Source: Tanytarsus gracilentus
Lineage: Eukaryota; Arthropoda; Insecta; Diptera; Chironomidae
NCBI GenBank assembly: GCA_038502055.1
Contig: JAXRKN010000039.1
Span: 3,348,001 to 3,412,000 of the forward strand
DNA: 64,000 nt
Direction: 5' to 3'
Below, in pieces: positions 22,701-34,362 of this stretch (position 1 is its first letter; each line of letters opens with the position of its first letter). Under the pieces are notes generated by a model. That model did no database searches. It was not told where the DNA came from and saw nothing but the letters and a program-made list of their open reading frames with translations. A program made the translations under genes and the position numbers.

Positions 22701-25700
22701 TTCATTCCGTGGTCGCACAATGCCAAACTATACTGAAAAGTTCAACGATGTTGAGGCACTGGTTCGAAAGCTTTCGGATTTAGTTATTTCAGTGCGTGAT
22801 GATGTTCTTTGCACAAGAAATGATATTACGACGCTTCGTGATGAATTGCTCAACATTCGAGGTGACATAACTGATCTTAACGTTAATAAGGATGCGGCAA
22901 CAAATAAAGCGGTCAGTGACATTTATAAGGCTATAGAAGATCTCAGCTGGAATGTGACTTATATGATGAATATCAGTGGAATCCCACCAAATATGCGTTT
23001 TCCTCAGGCCGCAGCCAATCTCCAACAAATGTACAACACTGCCTATCCAATTTATCCCATGCAATTTCAACAAGGTCGTGCTCCAATGCCATCTCAAATT
23101 CCCGCTCACTTGCAGTATAACGAACAACTCGGCCTTAATTTGAGCATGGGAATGGGTGCATATGGAACTTTACCATCACCTCAGCCAGCACCACCACAAC
23201 CACAACAGCAACAGCTTCAACAACAACAACAACCTGTTGCGCCTCCTCAGCAAGTTATTCCAGGTAAGTTCTATATTTCTTTTAAAAATACTTTAATAAA
23301 ATAATAATTTTTTATTAGCTCCACAACAAATTCCTCAAATTCCTCTTTTGACACAAGAGAAGCCCGTTGGTGCAAAGTCATCTCTTCTCGAGGCACTAAA
23401 CTCTCCATCTGTCCTAAATACATGGAATAGTACATTCAACCAATCACCAATTATGCAAATGCCACCTCAAGTGCAGCCTCAAATTAATGTCGCAGCTTCT
23501 TTGCCACAAATTCCAGTTGTTCAGCAGCAGCAACCAATCCAAAATAGACCCGTAGAGAAAGCACCACCCGTTAATGTTGTCATCACAAATTCAGATCCAT
23601 TGCCTGCTCAAAACAGCGTTGTGTCTCAGCCACCGATGAGTGTTACAATTCCACCGCAACATATTAAGAACTACGATCAGAATAAAATCCAGCAGCAACA
23701 ACAACCTGTTGCTGAAAAACCACAGGAAGTTGCAAAAGTATTTTCAAAGGTAAATTTGAACTTTTTTTAATTGATGAATTTAAATTAATATATTTCTTTT
23801 TAGCCTAATCCTGTCACACCTCAGCCAACGACATTCGCTCAAAAGGAAGCTGTTCCGCAATTTGGAGGATTTACTGGAAGTATGACAATTGCTGCTCCTT
23901 CCACAGTCACGCCTGAAAAACCGAAAGCTGCAGAAAAGCCAGCTCAACCGAGTCCATTTGCAAATTTCACATTTGGACAGGGACAAAATAAGTCGTTCAC
24001 TGAGCTTTTTAGTAATTTGAATTCAAAACCAGAAGTCACTTCGACAACAACTACGAATGCCGCAAATACATCAGCAACACGTGAAGAAGAAGAAATTGAG
24101 CACTACGAGCCGACTGCACATTTCGAGCCAGTAATTCCGCTACCAGAGCTTGTTGAAACAAAGACGGGAGAAGAAGATGAAAATGTCCTTTTCTCACATC
24201 GTGCAAAGCTCTTGAGATTCGACGTCGAAAATAAGGAATGGAAAGAGCGTGGTATTGGTGAAATGAAAGTGCTCGTTCAAAAGAATGATCCTTCGAAGGC
24301 ACGACTACTGATGCGTCGCGAACAAGTGCTTAAACTTTGTTGTAACATGCCAATTAATAAGGAGCTCAAGTTCACAAAGATGAAGGAGACTGCAGTATCG
24401 TTTGGTGGACAAGATTTTAGTGATCCTGAAGGCATGACAACGGAGAAGCTCGCTGTTAGATTCAAGACTGCTGATTTAGTAAAGAGCTTCCAAGATGCCG
24501 TCATTGAAGTGCAAAAGAAATTGACTGATGCGCCACAAAAGACCGAAGTGATTAAAGCTAAAGAACCAGCTAAGAAGATTACCGAGAAGAAGGAAGAAAC
24601 GAAAGGATTTGGCGACAAGTTTAAGCCAAAAGTTGGATCGTGGAGTTGCGATGCTTGTTATATCACAAACAAGGCTGACACGCTTTACTGTATCGCTTGT
24701 GAGTCACCAAAAGACAGTACAGTCCCTAAGAAAGAAGCCAAATCATTGCTAAATACTTCTGTGGATGCGTCAAAATTCAATTTTGGAATGCCAAATGCTC
24801 TAGGATTTAGCTTTGGAATGCCAGCAGCTGCAAATAATCCTCAAGAAGCGACACCAAAAGTTCCTTCACCAGAAAGTGCTAAGGTCGTGACACAGACATC
24901 GACGACACCATCGTTTGGTCTTTTTGGCGTTTCATCTGGGTTTTCTCTCGGCTCACAAGGAAGCGGATTCTCATTTGGATCCCCACAAAAGGAAGCGACA
25001 ACAACAACAATCCCGACAAGCGTAACAACCACGTTAGGTAAACCAGCAGAGACAAATGATGCAACAGTCACTTCATCAACTGGATTTAAATTTGGAGAAT
25101 CAAAGTCACTTCTATTCCCAGCACCAGTTGAAACTGCAAAGTCATCGACTCCGACAGAATTTGGAAAGACTGACTTTAGTTTTGTGTTCAAGAAAAAGTC
25201 TCCAGCTAAATCACCGGCAAAGTCAAGGAATGACAGTGTAAATAGCGAGGGAGGTGGTGAAGGCGAAGATAATGGATATTGCGAGGAAGAAGAAAATCAA
25301 ACATACTTCACACCCGTCATTCCATTGCCCGATAAAATTGAAGTTAAGACTGGCGAAGAGAATGAAGAAATTCTTTACAGTCATCGCTCAAAATTGTTTC
25401 GATTTGTCGATAAGGAGTGGAAAGAACGTGGAATTGGTGACGTAAAAATCTTGAAGCATCGCGAAACTGGTCAATTGAGAATGATTATGCGTCGTGATCA
25501 AATTTTGAAGCTTTGTCTCAACTGCTTCCTAACATCTGAGATTGAATTTAAACGCAAAGACGATAACTCGTGGACTTTTGGTGCCAATGATTTCTCGGAA
25601 GGTGAATTTGAGGCAACCTCATTTGCCATTCGCTTCAAGAACAAAGAAATTTGCGAGGCATTTAAGAAAGCTGTTGACTGTGCCCTCTCAGGAGAGTCGA

Positions 25701-27312
25701 GCGTTGAACCCGAGAAAACTGATGCGGAATTACTCAAGCGACTCATGCTGCCCGATGGCTTCTTCAATTACTTAACTAAGCCCGAATGTCCCGGGTGTGT
25801 TGGATGCGATGATGATAAGTTTATCTACAAGAGTCGACTAAATGTCGAAGTTGCTATCGATGAAAATGCAATTCAGCTTTATTCACCCACCAAGATTGTC
25901 AAAACTAAGCCACGCCGTGCGAGTCAAGACAAGCGAGTTTCCTTTAAGCTAGCCGAGAAGAAGGACAATGAGAAATTGAAAGATCTCATTGGCGAAAAAG
26001 ACGCTCCCAATAGTTCGTTTGGAATTGAAAAATCTGAGGCGTCGACAAACATTTTCGCCAAATTTAATGCCGATAATCCTTCACCAGCCACTGCAAATAT
26101 CTTTGGAAGTGTGTTTAGCAATAACACAAACACCAATTCAATCTTCTCATCGTCTGCAAACACAACACCCGCAAATACTGCCACAGCTAATCCTCCTCAA
26201 CCTTTCGGAAGTGCAAGCATTTTTGGTGCAAAATCGAGCTTCTCCTTTGGATCTCCAGCTGCTGGTGCGCTTCCTACTGGAAATATTTTTGGTGAGTTTT
26301 TAATAAGAAGAAATTAAATTAATATTTTAATTATTTTTGATTAGGTGGCAACAAGGAAAATCAAACTTCAACATCACCCGCGAATGCATTCAGCAACACA
26401 CCGACGTTTGGAAGTGTTTTCGGAAATTCTGCTAATATCACTACTGACACCAATCAAGAAAAGAAAGTGAATAAGAACATCTTTGCTACATCAACGAGCT
26501 CATTTAGCTTCGCTGAAGCAGCCAAACAACTTGATAAAACGACAGAATCAGAAAGTTCACCCGCAATTGTTCCCGATTTCCTCACTAAAACCAGCTCATT
26601 TGGGGGATTTGCTGAGATTGCGGCGGCAGGACCAGCCACACAGTCTTTTAGCGCTAATTCAAAAGCATCGCCGGGAGGATTTTTTGGTCTCACAGTAAAG
26701 GATGACTTCTTCAGCAAGAATCTAAAGGGGCAAAATAACTCGAGTGCGACTGGTGGCGATGATACAGGTGGAAATGACTCGGAGAATGTCAATGACGACA
26801 ACTATGATCCACACTATGAGCCAATCATAAGCTTACCCGATGAAATTCAAGTGTCGACCGGCGAGGAAGATGAGGAAAAACTCTTTGGTGAACGTGCAAA
26901 GCTTTATCGCTATGATGTAAAGACAAAGGAGTGGAAGGAACGAGGTGAGAACATTTTTAAATAATTTAATGCATATTTTTTAACATTTCAAATTCAATTA
27001 GGTGTTGGCGAGCTTAAAATTCTCTTTCATCCGGGCAAGCATCGCTATCGTTTAATTCTTCGTCGCGAGCAAATCTTCAAGCTTGTACTCAACCAACTCG
27101 TCACATCCGACATCCACATGGCACCGATGGAAAATTCACCGAAAGCATTTTGCTGGGGTGGCATAAACTACGCTGAGGGTTCAGGAGAAACTGAGCAGCT
27201 CGCAATTCGCTTTAAAAATGAAGATTTAGCTACCAAATTTAAGATCGCATTAGAAGAGTGTCAGGAGAAGGTCGCTGTCATTGAGAATAACTTGAATCCA
27301 GAAAACGATTAA
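19793..27312 (+). CDS. Nup358: Nucleoporin Nup358 / RanBP2
   Basis: Seven exons, 19793-19867, 20288-20513, 20573-23263, 23319-23749, 23804-26291, 26345-26944 and 27002-27312, give 2,273 aa. The protein forms the cytoplasmic filaments of the nuclear pore. An N-terminal TPR/alpha-helical domain (to about residue 680) starts with SRGFAIAKSYAKVNEYELAR. A coiled segment follows (about 800-880), then Pro/Gln-rich linkers. Three Ran-binding domains lie at about 1240-1380, 1635-1770 and 2128-2265, each with the (Y/F)xPxIxLP start, TGEEDE and KEWKERG motifs. One RanBP2-type zinc finger lies at about 1420-1447 (WSCDACYITN ... YCIACESPK). FG and FGxP/SFGxP repeats fill the linkers. The chain stops right after the third Ran-binding domain: no cyclophilin domain and no SUMO-ligase internal repeats are visible, unlike mammalian RanBP2. 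A polyadenylation signal AATAAA is at 27384-27389. Confidence 0.93.
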
Positions 27313-27545
27313 GCACTGAAAGGTTAAAAGCTGTATTTTATAGAAAATCTTTGTTTAAAAAAAGGAGAAAAGTTGAAATGAAAAATAAAGTAAAAATAAT
27401 TGAAAAAAATATAATGAATCAATAGACTTTGATATGGAGCTATAAATGGCCTCGATTAAAAATATTCTGATAATTGCATTATCAAAAGTATTTTATCATC
27501 GGATTCGGTCGACAGTCTGTGTCTTTTCTTTGTCGCTTCATTTAA

Positions 27546-27553
27546 TATAAAAG
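27546..27553 (+). promoter_or_regulatory. TATA box of arylsulfatase-like gene 1
   Basis: TATAAAAG is a perfect TATA match 68 bp before the ATG at 27614. An A in ttAGTcc at 27578 lies 32 bp downstream, at the right spacing for a start site, giving a leader of about 36 nt. Confidence 0.55.
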
Positions 27554-27613
27554 TGAGTAAATTAGCAATTTTAGTTTAGTCCCTTCAAAGCTGTTCAATA
27601 CAAAAAAATCAAA

Positions 27614-29533
27614 ATGAAGAAAATTTTAGCGGGTGTTCTTTTAGTGGGTTTGATTTATTTTTACTTTAAAAGACCGCAATCAAATGGTGTTGGAGAAAAT
27701 TTAAATTCCGTGAAGAAAAAACAGAAGAACGTTGTGATAATTTTAGCTGATGATGTAGGTTATAATGACGTTAGCTATCATGGAAGCAATGAATATGGAA
27801 CATATAATATTGACGCGTTAGCTTACGGTGGAATTATTTTAGATAGGTAAGAAATTTATTTTAAAAAAAACTAAAAATTTGATAATATTTTTTTATTTCA
27901 TTTTTAAGATTTTATGTCACACCTCTCTGCACTCCATCGCGAGCTAGTCTACTGACAGGAAAGTATCATCATCGCTTAGGAATGCAGCATCACGTGATAT
28001 GGCACGACTCTCCATTTGGTTTGAGTCTCGACGAAAAACTTATGCCGCAGTACTTCAAAGATAGCGGATATTCAACTCATTTAGTGGGTAAATGGCATTT
28101 AGGACATTTTCAGCCCAAATATTGGCCTCAACGTCGAGGTTTTGATTCATTTTTTGGATACGTTGGAGGAGCTATCGACTATTTCAATCACTCGATGACA
28201 ATGCACGACAGAAATTATTCTACTGGCCATGATTTGAGAAGAGATTTCGAGGATGTTAAAGAGTACGCCGGCGAATATGCAACTGATTTTTTCACAAAAG
28301 AAGCTGTAAAGGTGATTGAAAGTCACGACAAAGAGAAACCTTTATTTTTGATGGTCGCTCATCTGGCCGCTCATTCTGGAGACGGAATAAATCACTTGCA
28401 GCCTAAACCTGAAGATTTAAAGAGGTTTTCGTACATTGAAGATGAAGACAGAAGAAAATTAGCGGGTTGGTTTAAAATTTATTTCATGAAATTGAATAAA
28501 GAATTTATTTTTTGCAGCCATGGTTTACTCATTGGATCAGAGCGTTGGTGATATTGTGAGTGCTCTAACCAAAAGTGGTCTAATGGAGGACACGATCATA
28601 ACGTTCATGTCAGATAATGGTGGACCAACTGTAATTGAAGAAATTCATCCAACGAAAGCTTCGAATTATCCGTTGAGAGGGGTTAGAATTTTTAAAATTT
28701 AATCTAATTTTTTTTACTTAAAATTAATCAAATCTAGGAAAAGGGTTTTGCATGGGAGGGCGGCATTCGAGTTCCCGGCATAATCTACGCTCCATTCCTT
28801 CCATCCGGAGTTGTTCGTAAAAATTTCTTCCAAATCACAGATTTCCTTCCAACTTTGGCCACTCTCGCCAATGCTGATTACTCAATTGACACTAAAATTG
28901 ATGGAATTGACCTCAGCAAAATGGTCAAAACTGATGAGCGTCCTTACCGACCGGATGTTGAGACATTTGAGGACTTTTATGGAATAAGTGGATTGATTCT
29001 TAATGGATATAAGTACGTGAATGGAACTGCACTCGATGGAGAAGCGGATGGATGGCTGGGCACGAATGACCATCCCGATTACAACAGTGAAAAATATTAC
29101 GATGAAGTTTTAAACTCGAAAGTTGGAAAGTCATTGAGAAAATTCAATTCTGGACTGCAAGCGAGAGACATTAAAAAAATGCGCGATGAAGTGAAAGTAA
29201 AATGTTTGGGTGTCAAAACGGAATGTAATTCTGAAAAAGCGGCGTGTCTTTTTGACATAATCAACGATCCTTGTGAGGAAAATAATCTCGCAAATAGTCA
29301 CCCGGCAATAATGAAGGAAATGACTGAAGAAGTCGAAAGAAGAATCAAATTAATTATGCCATCAATATACATTCACTCAGGTTGTTATTTATAAAATTTT
29401 AAGAAATTTTTTATTAAAATATTTAAATGCAATTTTTGCTTCAGATGAGAGAGCCGATCCAAAATATCATGACTACACTTGGAATTGGTGGATTGCAGAC
29501 AACGAAAAATATGTTAAAAATGATGAACTTTAG
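27614..29533 (+). CDS. Arylsulfatase B-like sulfatase, copy 1
   Basis: Five exons, 27614-27846, 27909-28465, 28518-28681, 28738-29380 and 29445-29533, give 561 aa. It is a type I sulfatase of the arylsulfatase B group, which hydrolyses sulfate esters (N-acetylgalactosamine 4-sulfate in vertebrate ARSB). The calcium-site aspartates appear in ILADDVGYNDVSYHGS. The active-site motif is CTPSRASLLTGKY, where the Cys would become formylglycine. GKWHLGH, FMSDNGGP and the Lys of RGEKGFAWEGG complete the catalytic set, so it looks active. The N-terminus (KKILAGVLLVGLIYFYF) is a signal peptide or signal anchor, so the enzyme is expected in the secretory or lysosomal system. Exon boundaries match those of copy 2 downstream. 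AATAAA at 29540-29545 follows the stop. The natural substrate is unknown. Confidence 0.88.
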
Positions 29534-29909
29534 ACAGTAAAATAAAGTAGGCGTTTATTAAATTTTAAAAACAATATTTTATCTGCAATTTGCAGCAATA
29601 AAACATTTTTTAAACAAACATTGTGTGTCATCATTAATTGATAGCCTTTTTTTCAACAATATTTTGTCTCATAGCACTCAAAAGAACATCAGAATGGGAA
29701 TGTGCTTGTGAATGAAAATCGTCATGACCTGCCCAATAAAATTTGTAGTGGTACGTGTTTTATCTCAAAATTAAAATGATAAGATATTTTGTTAAAATTC
29801 CCAATTTTAATCAGTCAATTTCAAGTTTTTTTTGTCTTATCAAATTTTGAAAAATTTAGCGAATTTATTGTAATTAAGTGTGTTGGTTAATTTTTATAAT
29901 TTTATTGTT

Positions 29910-29937
29910 CTATAATTTTTTTTAATTACTTTATTAT
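29910..29937 (+). repeat. Target-site duplication, left copy
   Basis: This 28-bp stretch, starting ctataatttttttt and ending ctttattat, is repeated without mismatch at 30827-30854 on the other side of the retroelement insert. The first two bases could belong to the element tail, so the true duplication is 26-28 bp. Confidence 0.85.
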
Positions 29938-30826
29938 GATGAGTGTGGTTGAAAAAGTGTTGAAAAATTTTTGTGGTGATTAATTGGGTTTTGGAGTGTA
30001 GAGTAGGTAAAAGTGGCTAGTTAGTTAGATAAAATAAATAATAAAAGTGTGCAGGTCCAATGAATGGTAAGGATCAGTTGAGGAACGGAAGTGGGTTATT
30101 TTGAAAAAGTTTAGGTTAAAAGGAGTTTTTTTGTTGATGAGTGAATTGGGTAAATTTCATTTTAAAATAAAAATGTAGCAGGACTTGTAATTTTGTTTTA
30201 ATTTTGTTCAAAGGATATTTATAGATAGGAGTTAAGGGATTTGACACTTCGATCTCGAGGGAGGTTTGTGTTTGTGATTGTTATAAAATGGACAACGGCA
30301 TATATTTTGACTCGACACACCAACTGTGTACACTAGTCTCAGTTGAGGAAGGTAGTGGTGGAATCACGGCTTTTCTCCAAGTGATTTGAGACATATAAAA
30401 TGTTGATTTGGTTTTGATTAGTTGGAAACTGTAATATCTGCTCAGTAAACAAGACTGTTCTTAGCTGTAGTTTCTCTAGAAATTACAAACAAAAAATCAT
30501 TCGAAAACAAAAACTTACAAAAAAAAAAAACACTAACACACTAACATTGCCATAAAGGTATTTTAAAATTCCCTATTAACCAACGCTGATGGTAGAGGGT
30601 GGTTGGCCCGACATCAGTTCTCACTAACGATTATCTAATTGTATTTATTCCGAGAAGGGGTTTGTTCGTAACCTGTGGCTTGTATCGACTGTAGATACTT
30701 GCCTAAGTAGCCCGCTAGACCCTGCTTTTCCGAGGAATCGGGGGTCAATCATGTGTGGTTGCGTTGGACGTCTCTCCTACTTCGGTAGTGGCCACCTAAT
30801 CGTCATCTAATCTAATCTAATCTAAT
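29938..30826 (+). mobile_element. Non-LTR retroelement-like insert (non-coding, about 0.9 kb)
   Basis: An 889-bp segment between sulfatase copies 1 and 2 is bounded by a perfect 28-bp duplication and ends in a simple tail of repeated TAATC (about 30803-30826). Both features are hallmarks of target-primed reverse transcription. No open reading frame longer than about 60 codons exists, so this is either a 5-prime-truncated copy carrying only the 3-prime UTR of a LINE or a non-autonomous element. The second half is less AT-rich than its surroundings (for example 30590-30800), in line with foreign origin. The perfect duplication implies a recent insertion. Confidence 0.8.
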
Positions 30827-30854
30827 CTATAATTTTTTTTAATTACTTTATTAT
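30827..30854 (+). repeat. Target-site duplication, right copy
   Basis: Identical to 29910-29937; see the left copy. It immediately follows the TAATC tail. Confidence 0.85.
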
Positions 30855-31229
30855 CAGATCACTGACCGCTAAAAAAATTTTGTTTTCATACTTCAATATT
30901 TTTTATCCACGTGACAAATTTATCTGTATTTGAACACGTGTAAAAATTTATTATTAATTTTTTTTTGCCAGTTCAGTTGAATATTGAATGTCACAACGAA
31001 TCAAGTAATATTTTTGAAAGTCTGTCAATTTTTCATTTCAATTCTGTTTAAACAAATTAATAAATTAAATGTTCCAAAATAAATTGTAAAATTATTTAAG
31101 TAAAAAAATTAAGCGTCCACACCTCGTTAATTCTTATCTAAACTCTCTTTTTCTTTCAAGCTTTTTTACTCCTATTATCATCACCTCGATTACTTTCTCT
31201 CTCTCACCTCTTTTCATAGTCATTCGCTC

Positions 31230-31263
31230 TCAGTTGATACAAACCGTTCGAGTAATGAGGACA
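31230..31263 (+). promoter_or_regulatory. Initiator plus DPE core promoter of arylsulfatase-like gene 2
   Basis: TCAGTT at 31230-31235 matches the insect initiator with +1 at A31232. GGACA at 31259-31263 sits exactly at +28 to +32 and fits the downstream promoter element consensus RGWYV. No TATA box is needed for this promoter class. The ATG at 31255 would be at +24, giving a 23-nt leader and placing the DPE inside the coding sequence. Confidence 0.6.
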
Positions 31264-34200
31264 CTAATTTTTTTCATCGCATCTTTAAATTTATTTGCTT
31301 TCGTCTTAACTGAAAATAATGCTCAAAAACCCAAAAATATTGTGATAATAATGGCCGACGATTTAGGCTTCAATGATGTGAGCTATCGAGGAAGCAACGA
31401 AGTTCCCACTTATAATATTGACGCATTGGCTTACGGCGGAATTATTTTAGATAGGTGAGTGTCAAAATAATTTTGAAAATAAACACTCGAGTGGTTGCGA
31501 TTAAATCTTTTTTTATTTATCTGGTAAAAATTAATTAAAGTATAAAAAAATAATTCGAATTTATTTTAGATTTTACACGCCCGCAATGTGCACGCCATCT
31601 CGAGCCGCACTGCTAACGGGTAAATATCCGCATCATATTGGAATGCAAGATTTTGTGGTTGTGTCAGACGAGCCATTTGGGTTGGGACTCGATCAAAAAA
31701 TTATGCCGCAATACTTTAAAGAAGTTGGTTATAAAACGCATTTAATTGGCAAATGGCATCAGGGATTTTTCCAGCAACAATATTGGCCGACAAAAAGAGG
31801 TTTCGATTCTTTTTTCGGCTATCTTGGACCTTACATTGGCTATCATGATCATTCATTAATTATGACGGGTAGAAATTATTCGCGCGGTTACGATTTGAGG
31901 AGAAATCTTGAAGTTGATCGCAGTTATGGCGATCTTTATGTGACAGACATATTAACAAAAGAGGCGATAAATGTGATTCAAAATCATGACGATAATGAGC
32001 CGTTATTTTTGTTGGTCAACCATTTGGCTCCTCATTCTGGCAATGACGATATTCCACTCGAAGCAAAACCGGAAGATTATGAGAAATTTTCGTACATTGA
32101 AAATGAAGATCGAAGAACTTTGGCTGGTGAGTTTTTAACTTACTGAGAATGAACCACAAAGTTGGTTTAAAATTTATGTAAAAACTTGTTTCTCTCTTAA
32201 GCAATGATTTATTCGCTCGATGAAAGTGTTGGAGAAATTGTTGAAGCGTTAACAAATCGAGGAATTATGAATGATACAATAATTGTTTTTTACTCCGACA
32301 ATGGCGGTCCGAGTGCATTTTTACATGCAACCACAGCTTCAAATTATCCCCTCAGGAGTGTAAGTATTTATTTTTAATTAATCTCAAATGAATCGTTAAC
32401 CGTGAAATTTTTAAATTAAAAAAAAACAAGATGGGTCTGCAAACGGCGTTGCCATTTCCAATAGCTCCGCATAAATTAGTACCCTACTCCGTTGCAATGG
32501 GCATTAGTGGCACTCTTGGTTAATCATGATGGACATTCCTCAAAAATCGTCAGTGTCAATCGATTCCTGATGCAATGACGAGTTCAACGACATACATGAA
32601 GCCATAGTTCTGAAAAATGGACTTTAGTGGCACTCCTGGCCGACCATGATCGACATTCCTCAAAAATCTTCAATGTCAATCGACTCCCGATGCAATGACG
32701 AGTTCAACGACATACATGAAGCCATAGTTCTAAAAAATGGACATTAGTGGCACTCCTGGCCGACCATGATGGACATTCCTCAAAAATCATCTGTGTCAAT
32801 CGATTCCTGATGCAATGACGAGTTCAACGACATACATGAAGCCATAGTTCTGAAAAATGGACATTAGTGGCACTCCTGGCCGACCATGATGGACATTCCT
32901 CAAAAATCGTCAATGTCAATCGATTCCTGATGCAATTACGAGTTCAACGATACCCATGAAGCCATATAAGAGAAAATTTGTATGAAAAAGGACATTTTTG
33001 CACTCAGGGACGGTCCTTGGAGGGTCGTACCTCAAAACAAAATACTTCTTGCACAACTAGAGCCAAAACCCGATCTTTAGCCACAAACCCGAATCAAATC
33101 CAACCAGCCGTTCTTGAGATATGCCGCCCACTAAGATCGTGAGAAAGTAAGAAAGTGAGAAAGTAAGATGACTTAAATGGCTCTAACTCCTCGTAGGAGC
33201 AACCGATTTCAAATCTGTTTTCGCCAGTTTGTAGGGTTTGGCTAGGCCTATCATTTGAGTATATGTTTTGGTATTGCACAAGGTAATGTCTTGGCACTAG
33301 GGGTCGAAAACAGGTTTTGGAAAAATCCAAAATTAATATATAGCGGAGCTATAATATTTTAAAAAATTTAATTAAATTTCAACGATTTAAATTTCGTTTA
33401 TAATTTTTAATAAATTTATTTCTCAATTTTAAGCAAAAAGAATCTGGATTTGAAGGTGGAATTCGAACTGCTGCTTTTATTTACGCACCTTGGCTCCCAT
33501 CAGGAGTTATTCGAAGAGATTTCTTCTATGTCGCTGACTTCCTTCCAACCTTATCGACCCTCGCTAATGCAAACATAAAAATTAATACTTCACTCGATGG
33601 AATTGATCTTTCAAATATGATCACAAAGGGAATTTCACCGTTTAGAGATGAGGTGATGACTTTGGACGATGGAACTGGTTACAGTTCACTAATTTTAAAT
33701 GGATTTAAATATCTCAATGGATCTTCTTCAAACGGCATGGCTGATGGATGGCTGGGATCAAACAACAATAGCGACATTCATAATGAAAAATATCTCGATG
33801 GAGTTTTAAATTCAAAAGCTGCAAAATTGCTAAACATAAAATTAAATCCTGAAAATATTCAAAAATTACGAGAAGATGCTAAAGTAAAATGCACTGGCGT
33901 CAAAACTGAGTGTGATCTCTTAAAAGCGCCATGTCTCTTTGATATCATAAATGATCCATGCGAGGAAAATAATCTCAATCAGGCCGAAACTCACAAATCT
34001 GCCATTGAAACAATTACAAATGAATTTAATGAGAGATTGAAGAAAGTTGTGCCATCGAGAAGAAAAAAATCCGGTAATTTTTAGTTAAATTTGAGCATGT
34101 AGACATAAAAAATTGTGATCGATTGTGTTCAAAAATTTTAAATAATTTTTTAAAAGTCATTGATTAATTTTTAAACTGTGTATAACTTCTTTTCTCAGAC

Positions 34201-34362
34201 CCGAGATGTGATCCTGCAAATTTCAACAATACTTGGCACTTTTGGCAGCCGGACAGTGATAAAGATGTCGACCCAAATGGTACTGGAAAAGTTCAAAAAG
34301 AATCGAGATTTTTAGCATTTATTTCAATTGCAGTTGGCCTCGCGATCGCTTTCAGACGTTAA
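31255..34362 (+). CDS. Arylsulfatase B-like sulfatase, copy 2
   Basis: Five exons, 31255-31454, 31570-32126, 32202-32359, 33434-34073 and 34199-34362, give 572 aa. The ATG at 31255 opens a clean signal peptide (MRTLIFFIASLNLFAFVLT). Catalytic elements are ADDLGFNDVSYRGS, CTPSRAALLTGKY (formylglycine Cys), GKWHQGFF, YSDNGGPS and the Lys of RSQKESGFEGG. The motif reads HQG where sulfatases normally have HLG, but the His is kept. Unlike copy 1, the last exon adds a hydrophobic C-terminal segment (FLAFISIAVGLAIAF followed by RR) after a Gly/Asn/Asp-rich spacer, which could be a transmembrane anchor or GPI-attachment signal. Exon 2 has the same length as in copy 1 (557 bp) and all intron phases agree, showing tandem duplication. 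Intron 3 is expanded to 1,074 bp by a repeat element. AATAAA lies at 34403-34408. Confidence 0.87.
32461..33350 (+). mobile_element. Intronic repeat element with a 120-bp tandem core
   Basis: About 890 bp of sequence unlike the surrounding intron. The left edge carries atagctccgcataaatta and the right edge ttaatatatagcggagct, which are imperfect inverted repeats of each other (shared core AGCTCCGC). Inside are four 120-bp tandem units (32502-32981) and a less AT-rich tail with gagaaagtaagaaagtgaga. There is no credible protein; an open frame at 33094-33330 minus has no recognisable content. The class is uncertain: the layout (short inverted ends, central tandem repeats) recalls non-autonomous DINE/Helitron-like or TIR elements. 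Confidence 0.65.
32502..32981 (+). repeat. Minisatellite, four 120-bp units
   Basis: Units begin at about 32502, 32622, 32742 and 32862, each with ttagtggcactc, gacattcctcaaaaatc, tgcaatgacgagttcaacga and catgaagccata. The units are about 90-95% alike by eye. The last unit changes to gcaattacgagttcaacgat and runs into the element tail. Confidence 0.9.

Noticed and set aside
32502..32981. CRISPR-like regular array
   Set aside because: The 120-bp units are contiguous tandem repeats without unique spacers, in an insect nuclear intron.
33094..33330. 78-codon minus-strand frame in the sulfatase intron
   Set aside because: It lies inside the repeat element, has no motif, and nothing suggests transposase or reverse transcriptase.
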